Below are positions 14,216-20,667 of a stretch of 48,444 bases of DNA, one piece after another. The stretch comes from an uncultured Alphaproteobacteria bacterium. GTDB taxonomy: Bacteria > Pseudomonadota > Alphaproteobacteria > RF32 > CAG-239. Below the pieces are notes generated by a model, which saw only the letters and a list, made by a program, of their open reading frames with translations, did not search any database and had not been told where the DNA came from. Both the position numbers and the translations under genes were made by a program. The stretch is taken from positions 1 through 48,444 of the forward strand of contig CALXTV010000014.1 in NCBI GenBank assembly GCA_944391505.1, given 5' to 3'. Position 1 is the stretch's first letter; the number at the start of each line of letters is the position of its first letter.

Positions 14216-16121
14216 AATATTAAGTCCGGTATTGTTTCTGTTTTTGTTCCTGTTTTCTCCGGAAGGCTTTGCCATTACGGCGGAGGGCGGAACAGACAAG
14301 GTTGCCGTTTCGCTTATAACCGACAGCGAAACGGTTAATCCGGAACAGGATACGGAGGTACTTGTCCGCCTGAAAATGCGCAACGGCTGGCATACTTTCT
14401 GGAGCAATCCGGGCGATGCCGGACTTGCCAATCGGATTAAATGGCGGCTTCCGGAAGGATACGCCGCCGATGAACCGGTATTGAGCCGTCCACGGAAGTT
14501 TGTCGTCGACGGGCTGGCGCAGTATGGTTATGATGACGTTGCTTATTTGCGTACGAAAATTAAACCGCAGCCGGAAAAAACATCTGTTGCGGCCGGTTCA
14601 GTGAAATTTTCGGCAGATGTTTCCTGGCTGGCCTGCAAGGATGTTTGCGTACCGGAGACAATCAGGCTTGATTTTTCTCTTCCGGTTGCCGACACTCCGG
14701 CGGAAACATCGGTAAAGTGGAAGAAAGAGCTTGCTTCAGCCATGCCCTGTTTTTCCAAGAAAACGGACTGGAAAGCTTTTTATGAGACGATTGACGGAAA
14801 CCGGCTGCTGATAAATATTGACGGCAGCGGATTTGATTTTTCCGAAGATATAAAGAAAATCCTTTTTATTCCGCTGCAAAAAGACATTATTGCGAATACA
14901 GCTCCTCAGAAAGCCGGTTATGACGGAAAAGGACGGCTTTCTCTGGAAATTCCTTTGGAAAGTGATGTTTTTGACGTATTATCGGGTGTTCTGCTGTTGG
15001 AGATTCCCGACGGCGATACCGGTTATGAACTGACTCTGAGTCCGGGAAAAAATCTGAGTGTTTTTGAACCTGTCGGCAGTGAGCGCCGGGGACTTTGGCT
15101 GATTATACTGATGGCTTTTGCCGGCGGGCTGATACTGAACCTGATGCCCTGTATTTTTCCGATTCTGACGCTTAAGGTCATTTCTCTGGCTCAAAGCCCG
15201 TATAACAAGCATAAGGCCCGGGTTGAATCCCTGCTCTATTTTCTGGGGGTTGTTTTTTCCTTTTTTCTGATTGCAACGGTGCTTATTGCTCTGCGGTCGG
15301 CCGGCGAACAGGTCGGTTGGGGATTCCAGCTTCAGTCCCCGATATTCGTCGGTATTATGATTGTTGTTTTTTCGCTTATTTTTCTGATGCTTCTGGATAT
15401 TGTTAAGTTGCATAATCCCTTTGCCGGGCGTGCGGGACGAATTTCTTTTCGGCAACAGAAGATAAATGCCTTTATGACAGGTTTTTTCGCCGTATTGATT
15501 GCCAGTCCGTGTACCGGGCCGTTTATGGGAATCGCCATTGGTTATACTCTGGCCAAACCGGTTTATGTTTATTATCCGGTTTTTCTGGCCTTAAGCGTCG
15601 GTTATGCCCTGCCCTTTACACTGGCCGGTTTGTTTCCGAGATTTATTCATCGTTTTCTGCCCAGACCCGGAAGATGGATGGATATTTTGAAAAAAATCTT
15701 TGCCGTTCCGGTTTTTTTGACTGCTGTATGGCTGTTTTGGGTGCTTTTCAGCCAGGTTAATGCCGTGCGTAACAATAAGGCCGAAGTTTTATGGGAAGCT
15801 TATGATAAGGCCGCCGTTAATCAGGCAGTTGCTTCCGGAGAAAAGGTTCTTATCGATTTTACGGCCAAATGGTGCATTACCTGTCTGGCTAACGAGAAAA
15901 TTGCACTGCAGTCAAAAAAATTTGAACAGCTTGTCCGGGCACAAAACATTCGCCTGTTTAAAGCGGACTGGACCGGGCGCAGTTCCGATATTACGCAGGC
16001 GCTGGCCGGATACGGGCGAAACTCCATACCGCTGTATGTATATTATGACGGAACGGGCAAAAGTTATGTTATTCTGCCTCAGCTTTTAACACCGGGTGTT
16101 TTGGAGGATTATTTAAAATGA
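14208..16121 (+). CDS. ScsB/DsbD-type thiol:disulfide interchange protein
   Basis: The 637-residue protein passes electrons from cytoplasmic thioredoxin to periplasmic partners. It has a signal peptide (1-22). The N-terminal periplasmic domain carries WHTFWSNPGDAG and the pair CKDVC (C143, C147). The membrane domain has about eight helices with active cysteines C315 in NLMPCIFPILTLK and C435 in SPCTGPFMG. The C-terminal thioredoxin domain has WCITC (C556, C559). The CxxxC N-terminal domain is characteristic of ScsB rather than classical DsbD. The ATG overlaps the phosphatidyltransferase gene, so the two are coupled. It ends at a hairpin terminator that begins at its stop codon. Confidence 0.9.
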   Translation: MAKILSPVLFLFLFLFSPEGFAITAEGGTDKVAVSLITDSETVNPEQDTEVLVRLKMRNGWHTFWSNPGDAGLANRIKWRLPEGYAADEPVLSRPRKFVVDGLAQYGYDDVAYLRTKIKPQPEKTSVAAGSVKFSADVSWLACKDVCVPETIRLDFSLPVADTPAETSVKWKKELASAMPCFSKKTDWKAFYETIDGNRLLINIDGSGFDFSEDIKKILFIPLQKDIIANTAPQKAGYDGKGRLSLEIPLESDVFDVLSGVLLLEIPDGDTGYELTLSPGKNLSVFEPVGSERRGLWLIILMAFAGGLILNLMPCIFPILTLKVISLAQSPYNKHKARVESLLYFLGVVFSFFLIATVLIALRSAGEQVGWGFQLQSPIFVGIMIVVFSLIFLMLLDIVKLHNPFAGRAGRISFRQQKINAFMTGFFAVLIASPCTGPFMGIAIGYTLAKPVYVYYPVFLALSVGYALPFTLAGLFPRFIHRFLPRPGRWMDILKKIFAVPVFLTAVWLFWVLFSQVNAVRNNKAEVLWEAYDKAAVNQAVASGEKVLIDFTAKWCITCLANEKIALQSKKFEQLVRAQNIRLFKADWTGRSSDITQALAGYGRNSIPLYVYYDGTGKSYVILPQLLTPGVLEDYLK

Positions 16122-16149
16122 AAAAAGAGCTGTTTCCAGCTCTTTTTTT
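16121..16149. terminator. Bidirectional intrinsic terminator
   Basis: AAAAAAGAGCTG (16121-16132) pairs with CAGCTCTTTTTT (16137-16148) around a four-base loop. U-tracts exist on both strands. It ends the reductase gene and the convergent AsmA-like gene. Confidence 0.9.
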
Positions 16150-16158
16150 GATTGTCGG

Positions 16159-16935
16159 CTATTTGCCGAAGATGCCGATGGATTTAACCCGGTCTTTGAC
16201 GCCTCCGGCAATGTCTTCAAGATTTTTTTCGGCAACGCTTTTCAGATCCGAAATCTTACTGCTGACAACGGTTTTGGAGGCCGTGTCGAGAATTTTGCCG
16301 ATGATTTTGGATATGGTGGCGGAAATCGGCTCGCCTTTTTTATCAGCACCGATATCTGTCATGGTAATTGTCGGAAGTTTGACCGAAACGCTGCTGTCTT
16401 TGACGGCAACGGCATTGATTTCGCCGTCTTTGACCGTCAGCTTTTTGATAATGACCTTTTTACCGGCACCGTCAGCGGCGGCAGAATCAGATTCTTTTGC
16501 TTTTGTCGTCTCGGCTTCTTCCTGCTGTGTCGTTTTTGCCGTATTTTTCTTAATATTGTCCAGAACGTCGGATATATTGTTTCTGGTTAAGGAGAGCATT
16601 TCATAGCTGATGACGGGTTTGCTGACCTCAACGTTTTCAATGACGATTGTATCCGAGGTCAGGCTCTTGATGTCTACTTTTACGTAAATTTCGCCCAGCT
16701 CAAAAAGATTTTTCGTTGTGTAATCTTTGGGGTTGCCTACGATAATTTTGCTGATGCGTCCCTCGCCGGTCGTCAGGCCAAGTTCAAATCCCTGAAGATT
16801 TACGTCGGTTCCGGTAATTTCGCTGCCGTATTTGTGAACAATTTTCTGAACAATGGTTTCAAGAGACGGCGCAAAGAAATAGACGCCGGCGATAATCAAA
16901 ACCAAGACAGAAAGAAAAATATATCTTTTCTTCAT
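16159..16935 (-). CDS. AsmA/DUF748-like single-pass periplasmic protein
   Basis: The 258-residue protein has an N-terminal membrane anchor (residues 4-23, YIFLSVLVLIIAGVYFFAPS). An AsmA-like beta repeat follows, with TGTDVNLQGFELGLTTGEG, IVGNPKDYTTKNLF and VIENVEVSKPVISYE. A disordered Lys/Glu/Ala linker runs from about 145 to 165, and a second beta segment and an amphipathic tail complete it. AsmA-like proteins act in envelope lipid homeostasis; this short version lacks the large barrel-like groove of bridge proteins such as YhdP. The start at 16935 is supported by AAGGAC on the minus strand, whereas the longer frame to 16989 lacks one. It appears monocistronic. Confidence 0.75.
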   Translation of the reverse strand: MKKRYIFLSVLVLIIAGVYFFAPSLETIVQKIVHKYGSEITGTDVNLQGFELGLTTGEGRISKIIVGNPKDYTTKNLFELGEIYVKVDIKSLTSDTIVIENVEVSKPVISYEMLSLTRNNISDVLDNIKKNTAKTTQQEEAETTKAKESDSAAADGAGKKVIIKKLTVKDGEINAVAVKDSSVSVKLPTITMTDIGADKKGEPISATISKIIGKILDTASKTVVSSKISDLKSVAEKNLEDIAGGVKDRVKSIGIFGK

Positions 16936-17022
16936 CGTATTTGTCCTTTTGTTTGTTGCGGATATATATAGGTTTATAACAAAATACAATTTTGTAAAGG
17001 ATTAAGTGTACAATTTAAGAAT

Positions 17023-17072
17023 ACAAAAAAGGCGCCGATAAATTCTGTTTTTATAAACAGAAAACGGACGCC
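17023..17072 (-). terminator. Strong intrinsic terminator of the putative small RNA
   Basis: GGCG (17031-17034) pairs with CGCC (17069-17072) and CCG (17035-17037) with CGG (17065-17067). After an internal loop, TTCTGTTT (17043-17050) pairs with AAACAGAA (17055-17062). On the minus strand it is followed by TTTTTTGT. It reads only in the minus direction. Confidence 0.8.
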
Positions 17073-17160
17073 TTCTTCGTATTGGTCGGGAAGCTTCCAT
17101 ACCGGGCTTTGCGTAAACATCTGCGTTTACAGTTTCCGACAGGCCTCTTCCCGATATTTT
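17023..17160 (-). ncRNA. Probable small RNA of unknown family, ended by an intrinsic terminator
   Basis: On the minus strand a long imperfect hairpin is closed by TCGGGAAG (minus strand) against CTTCCCGA, plus-strand positions 17147-17154 and 17086-17093. It has small internal helices (CC/GG, CGG/CCG) and an apical GTAAAC/GTTTAC stem (17113-17118 with 17125-17130). This body leads straight into the terminator at 17023-17072. The layout of one structured domain plus terminator, about 135 nt with no open reading frame, is that of a small RNA or a leader. The next downstream gene starts at 16935, beyond the terminator. It does not match the SRP, 6S or RNase P cores I know. The 5' end is approximate, and the opposite strand folds similarly. 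Confidence 0.5.
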
Positions 17161-17177
17161 GATTTAATAACATTCGA

Positions 17178-17213
17178 GCAAAAGAAGCTGTCTTCACAGA
17201 TGGCTTCTTTTTT
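17178..17213 (+). terminator. Intrinsic terminator, plus strand (partly bidirectional)
   Basis: AAAGAAGC (17181-17188) pairs with GCTTCTTT (17203-17210), with TGT/ACA stacked inside, then TTTTTT. No protein gene lies immediately upstream on the plus strand, so it implies an unannotated plus-strand transcript or read-through protection. Confidence 0.65.
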
Positions 17214-17281
17214 CACTAACAATAACTTAAATTCAATCGTAATCATCTTCACAGACGATAAATTGAAAATGGCAGTGTCTT

Positions 17282-17376
17282 ATCTATTATTAAATCAGAT
17301 TGCAATCACTTGTAACTACATCAGAATGTAGATAAATAAACGGAATAAAGCAGTGATTGCGATGATAATAATAGAT
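17282..17376. repeat. 95-nt long imperfect hairpin
   Basis: Three nested perfect stems share one axis: ATCTATTATTA (17282-17292) with TAATAATAGAT (17366-17376), GCAATCACT (17302-17310) with AGTGATTGC (17352-17360), and CTACAT (17316-17321) with ATGTAG (17326-17331). No U-tract or open reading frame is associated. It lies about 150 bases upstream of tRNA-Lys in otherwise featureless AT-rich sequence. It may be a structured RNA or a palindromic intergenic element. Confidence 0.55.
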
Positions 17377-17477
17377 GGACATAATTTATATTTAAGCGTT
17401 ATTGAACGTAATCTTTCGGTAAGTTTTTGTCAATAGATTGTATCTGAAAAAAATAAACGGCTATCGTAAAAAAGTTG

Positions 17478-17506
17478 TTGCAAATAAATTTTTTGCGGTT
17501 TATATT
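17478..17506 (+). promoter_or_regulatory. Sigma-70-type promoter for tRNA-Lys
   Basis: TTGCAA (17478-17483), a 17-base spacer and TATATT (17501-17506) lie 20 bases before the first base of the tRNA, as expected for a stable-RNA promoter. Confidence 0.65.
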
Positions 17507-17526
17507 CCGTTTTGTCTGATGATTAT

Positions 17527-17602
17527 GGGTGCGTAGCTCAGTTGGTAGAGCAACTGACTCTTAATCAGTGGGTCTGGGGTTCGAACCCCCACGCGCCTAC
17601 CA
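17527..17602 (+). tRNA. tRNA-Lys, anticodon CTT
   Basis: A complete 76-nt cloverleaf with encoded CCA. The acceptor GGGTGCG pairs with CGCGCCT (G1-T72 and T4-G69 wobbles), the D-arm is GCTC/GAGC, the anticodon stem is ACTGA/TCAGT with loop CTCTTAA (anticodon CTT), the variable loop is GGGTC, and the T-arm is TGGGG/CCCCA with TTCGAAC. Discriminator A and CCA are at 17599-17602. The G1-T72 pair is slightly unusual. It has its own promoter and terminator. Confidence 0.95.
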
Positions 17603-17607
17603 TATTC

Positions 17608-17645
17608 AAAACGGTTTTCCGGGTAACGGAGAGCCGTTTTTTTTG
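17608..17645 (+). terminator. Intrinsic terminator of tRNA-Lys
   Basis: ACGGTTTTCCG (17611-17621) pairs over 11 bp, including two wobbles, with CGGAGAGCCGT (17627-17637) and is followed by eight T residues. Confidence 0.9.
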
Positions 17646-17660
17646 TGGGGGTTCGAACCC
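17645..17660 (-). repeat. Inverted copy of the tRNA-Lys T-arm
   Basis: The 16 bases GTGGGGGTTCGAACCC are the exact reverse complement of tRNA positions 17577-17592 (T-loop and 3' T-stem into the acceptor). The two copies flank the tRNA terminator. It may be a remnant of integration at this tRNA or of local duplication. Confidence 0.6.
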
Positions 17661-17761
17661 GAGGGTTCGCTCTTGCTGCGTAGGTTTCGCATTCGCTCAA
17701 CAACTCTAATATCCGACATTTTAAGCAACAGCTTTTAAACGTCGTTAACCTTTTCTTAAGT

Positions 17762-17790
17762 TTGCCTAATATACGATGACATTATATATT
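17762..17790 (+). promoter_or_regulatory. Sigma-70-type promoter for the LprI-like gene
   Basis: TTGCCT (17762-17767), a 17-base spacer and TATATT (17785-17790) lie about 20 bases before the start codon region, leaving a very short 5' UTR that contains AAGGAA. Confidence 0.55.
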
Positions 17791-17810
17791 TTTAGAAAAG
17801 GAATATCCCG

Positions 17811-18260
17811 ATGATGAGAAAAGCTGCTGTTTTGTTGGTTGGTTTAGGCTTTTTTTGCAAAGCGGCGACGGCTAATGCTACGCCCTATGATGATTGTATT
17901 AGAAATTTGGCAAGGACTAAAGTTGACAATATACTGACTGATGATGAACATGCCATATGTTTAAAACAAGAAGCGGCTCGCTTATTGTCTGAAATTCAAA
18001 AGATTTATGTGAAAATAGCTAATGATAAAATATATAGCTCGTGGAATGCCGGCAACGGTATGTTTAAAGGACGTGTGCGGGATACGTATAATGCCTGGCT
18101 GGTTTATCGCAATAATTATTGTGACATGTTTGCAGTGGCGGCGAAAGATAGCGGCGGCAGCGAAGAATATAACCGGGAACAGTGTCGGAAGAAGCTGACG
18201 GAAGAACAGCTTGAGGCGATTAATCAAGTTATTCATGCTCAGTTAGATAATCCCGAATAA
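17811..18260 (+). CDS. Secreted LprI-like (DUF1311) protein
   Basis: The 149-residue precursor has a signal peptide of about 23 residues (MMRKAAVLLVGLGFFCKAATANA). The mature part carries the DUF1311/LprI pattern: YDDC near the start, TDDEHAICLKQEAARLL, a helical stretch ending AWLVYRNNYCDMFA, then CRKKLTEEQLEAINQVI. Four cysteines are spaced for two disulfides. LprI family members bind and inhibit lysozyme in some bacteria; whether this one does is unknown. ATG codons at 17811 and 17814 are both usable. It has its own promoter and terminator and stands alone. Confidence 0.75.
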   Translation: MMRKAAVLLVGLGFFCKAATANATPYDDCIRNLARTKVDNILTDDEHAICLKQEAARLLSEIQKIYVKIANDKIYSSWNAGNGMFKGRVRDTYNAWLVYRNNYCDMFAVAAKDSGGSEEYNREQCRKKLTEEQLEAINQVIHAQLDNPE

Positions 18261-18261
18261 A

Positions 18262-18286
18262 GAAAAGTCCCGGTCAGGGCTTTTTA
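18262..18286 (+). terminator. Intrinsic terminator after the LprI-like gene
   Basis: AAAAG and CCC (18263-18271) pair with GGGC and TTTT (18277-18285) with one bulged T, then a T-run. It overlaps the stop of the convergent histidine kinase. Confidence 0.7.
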
Positions 18287-19696
18287 AGTGCCTTTTTCCA
18301 AGGGTAAAAGAAATCCGAAACTGCTTCCCCGGCCAGGAATGCTTTTAACCGTGATGTCAAGTTCCAGAAGATCGGAAATACGCCGAACGATGGACAATCC
18401 GAGCCCTGCTCCGCTGCGCTGATTGTTATTGATATGCCTGCTTTGATAGAATTCATCAAATATTCGTTCTTTTTCTGCCGGCGTTATTCCTTCGCCGTTA
18501 TCCATAACCATTATTTTGATGAAATCGTGTTCGCGTTTGCAGCCCAGCAAAATTTTGGTGCGTGTGTATTTAAAGGCGTTGCTCAGTAAGTTGCGAATGA
18601 CCCGCTCGACCAGAAGCGGATCGCTGCGAACGGTATAGTGGCAAAGCGAGGTATGAAAAACAATTCCTCGTGAGCGGGCGATTTCCTGAAATTCAAAAAA
18701 AATGTTCTTTAGCACATCAGAAATGTCAAAATTGCGAATATCGGCTCGAAAGCCTTCGGAATTAAGTTTCGAAATGTCTAACAGATTATCCAAAAGACTG
18801 TTTAAGTTATCCGCAGATGCGGAAATTTTGTTCAAAATATCTTTTTGGCGGCGGTTAAGCGTTTCTTCTTCCAATGTTGAAATGAATATCCGGAGTGTCT
18901 GCATCGGTTGACGGAGGTCATGACTGGCCTGTGCCAAAAAATATGATTTTGAGCGGTCGGAAGCTTCGGCAGCGCGGCGAGCTTTATCCAGATCCTGTTG
19001 CATTTCAATCAGTTGAGTTACATCCTGAAAAATTCCGGCGATTTTGCTGTGTCCGCCGTCGTTAAGGACGGCGGCTTTAAATTGGCAGTGTATGATGCTG
19101 TCGTCGCTTCGGCGCAAACGAAAAATGCCGTCGACGGGTTCTCCCGTATGTACAAGCTCATGCAGTTTTTGACGATATAACGGATAATCTTCCGGCAGAA
19201 TGTGTTCTCGAATGATGTTTTTCTTGTGAGATATGCTGCGGGCGTTAAGGCCGAACAAGCGATACATTTCGGCCGACCAGTAAAGCCGTCTGGCTTTGAT
19301 GTCCAGTTCCCAGTAACCCAAACGGGTCGTCTTTTCAGCAAACTCAAGACGTTCAGATGTTCTGTGGAGCGCGTCGGAAAGCTGCCGCCTTTCGGTAATG
19401 TCTTCCCAACATTGGACGGCTTTGCCGTTATGGCTGTAGATATAGACGTTAAATGTCCGGTTTTGATGGCGGAGCATAAAATATCCGGGGATTTTTGTTG
19501 CCAAAACATCGTTAATATGGCGTTTCAGTTCATGCCAATTTTCATGACTTAGAAAAGATGACAGCTTAATGTCTGATTTTTCTGGAAAACCAAACAGCAG
19601 GACGGCTTTCGGGCTGGCATAGCCGATTTTGCCTTCACTATCCGAGGCGATAAACAAATTGGTTGATATTTTGAGCAGAAATCTTTCCTGTTCCAT
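18284..19696 (-). CDS. PAS-domain sensor histidine kinase (soluble)
   Basis: The 470-residue protein has no membrane segment. A PAS-like domain lies at about 5-100 (LFIASDSEGKIGYASPKAVL). A second PAS with PAC motif lies at 112-235 (TTRLGYWELDIKARRLYW, then IAGIFQDVTQLIE). A HisKA domain has the phospho-acceptor H259 in ASHDLRQPMQ. The HATPase shows the N box NLLSNAFKYT, G1 VMDNGEGITP and G2 GAGLGLSIV. The HDLRQP variant is typical of kinases related to the NahK/ErcS group. No response regulator lies beside it. It starts 11 bases after the DUF4340 stop, so it appears to be the last gene of the Gld-type ABC operon, an unusual companion. The signal is unknown. Confidence 0.85.
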   Translation of the reverse strand: MEQERFLLKISTNLFIASDSEGKIGYASPKAVLLFGFPEKSDIKLSSFLSHENWHELKRHINDVLATKIPGYFMLRHQNRTFNVYIYSHNGKAVQCWEDITERRQLSDALHRTSERLEFAEKTTRLGYWELDIKARRLYWSAEMYRLFGLNARSISHKKNIIREHILPEDYPLYRQKLHELVHTGEPVDGIFRLRRSDDSIIHCQFKAAVLNDGGHSKIAGIFQDVTQLIEMQQDLDKARRAAEASDRSKSYFLAQASHDLRQPMQTLRIFISTLEEETLNRRQKDILNKISASADNLNSLLDNLLDISKLNSEGFRADIRNFDISDVLKNIFFEFQEIARSRGIVFHTSLCHYTVRSDPLLVERVIRNLLSNAFKYTRTKILLGCKREHDFIKIMVMDNGEGITPAEKERIFDEFYQSRHINNNQRSGAGLGLSIVRRISDLLELDITVKSIPGRGSSFGFLLPLEKGT

Positions 19697-19707
19697 TTAA
19701 TCCGTCA

Positions 19708-20667
19708 TTATATAAAAGCATTAAACAAAATCCTTCCGATATCGGGGTCAAGTTTGAAATACCAGTCCTCATACAGGAAGGCGCTGCTTTTGATATAATC
19801 ACTGACGGCGGTTGTTGGTAGGGTTGTCGTTGAAATTTTGAGCGAAGTCCAATATTCTTTGTTTTCCCGGTTATAAATTTCAAGGGTTGCGACCAGACCG
19901 TCAAAGGTTGATACTGTTATCAATTTGGGTTCGGCATATTGCGACGGGTCAAAGTCTGCACTGCGGCGAACGTCATAAGCGGCGACAAAACCGAAAGCGG
20001 TCAGAAAACGTCCGACATCCGTATTTTTTCCGCTCTCTTTGATTTTGAAAGGAACGATAAGGTTGGAGCGGATGGCCGTTTGTTCCCCTATTTTCAGGCT
20101 GCGAATATCTGTCGGCGGTATGGAAAGCAACGGTTGTTGAAGCCAGGAGGCAATCGTCTGCGGAAAATTGAAGACTCCGGTGACGAGGAATATGTCATTT
20201 TCTCCGTCCGTTTGGGCAAAATGATATAAATTTTCTGCAGCGGCTTTCCCGATACGGACAGAATCCAAAATCCGACCGATAGAATCACGGGTGATGATGC
20301 GGACGGCCTCTTGTTTATCCAGGCCGTATTTTTGCTTATCTTCCGGTGTTTCTTTTCCGATACGACGGAAGATGCGCGATGTTTCAAGGTCATTAAAAAG
20401 ATTGTTTATTTGGCGGTAGCCGGCATAATAATTTCCGGCTTCCAGAACACGCCAGAGACTGTCTTCCTGCCGAAAATTAACGACATTGCCGTCTGTCTCG
20501 ATCGTTATCTGTCCGAGATTGCCGATATTTGCCGCGGTATTTGCAAAAAGACGTTCGCCGCCGCGGTTGTGATTTTTTTCCGGAACGGCAAACCATAAGG
20601 CGGTTCCGGCGAAAATCAGAGAGCCTAAAAACAGGACAAAGGCTTGTTTAAGATATTTTGTATTCAT
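19708..20667 (-). CDS. DUF4340 domain protein, partner of Gld-type ABC system
   Basis: The 319-residue protein has one N-terminal membrane helix (residues about 7-26, LKQAFVLFLGSLIFAGTALW) and a large periplasmic part. It carries repeated beta-rich DUF4340 units: QITIETDGNVVNFRQEDSLW, then IGKAAAENLYHFAQTDGEND and FDGLVATLEIYNRENKEYW. DUF4340 proteins accompany GldG-like ABC auxiliary subunits; their biochemical role is not established. The start at 20667 is fixed by GGAGG six bases upstream and overlaps the end of the GldG-like gene by 20 bases, indicating coupling. Confidence 0.8.
   Translation of the reverse strand: MNTKYLKQAFVLFLGSLIFAGTALWFAVPEKNHNRGGERLFANTAANIGNLGQITIETDGNVVNFRQEDSLWRVLEAGNYYAGYRQINNLFNDLETSRIFRRIGKETPEDKQKYGLDKQEAVRIITRDSIGRILDSVRIGKAAAENLYHFAQTDGENDIFLVTGVFNFPQTIASWLQQPLLSIPPTDIRSLKIGEQTAIRSNLIVPFKIKESGKNTDVGRFLTAFGFVAAYDVRRSADFDPSQYAEPKLITVSTFDGLVATLEIYNRENKEYWTSLKISTTTLPTTAVSDYIKSSAFLYEDWYFKLDPDIGRILFNAFI

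Noticed and set aside
17500-17703. 67-aa open frame on the minus strand across tRNA-Lys, reading GVRTPDPLIKSQLLYQLSYAP
   Set aside because: This is the well-known spurious translation of a tRNA antisense strand; the region is the tRNA gene and its terminator.
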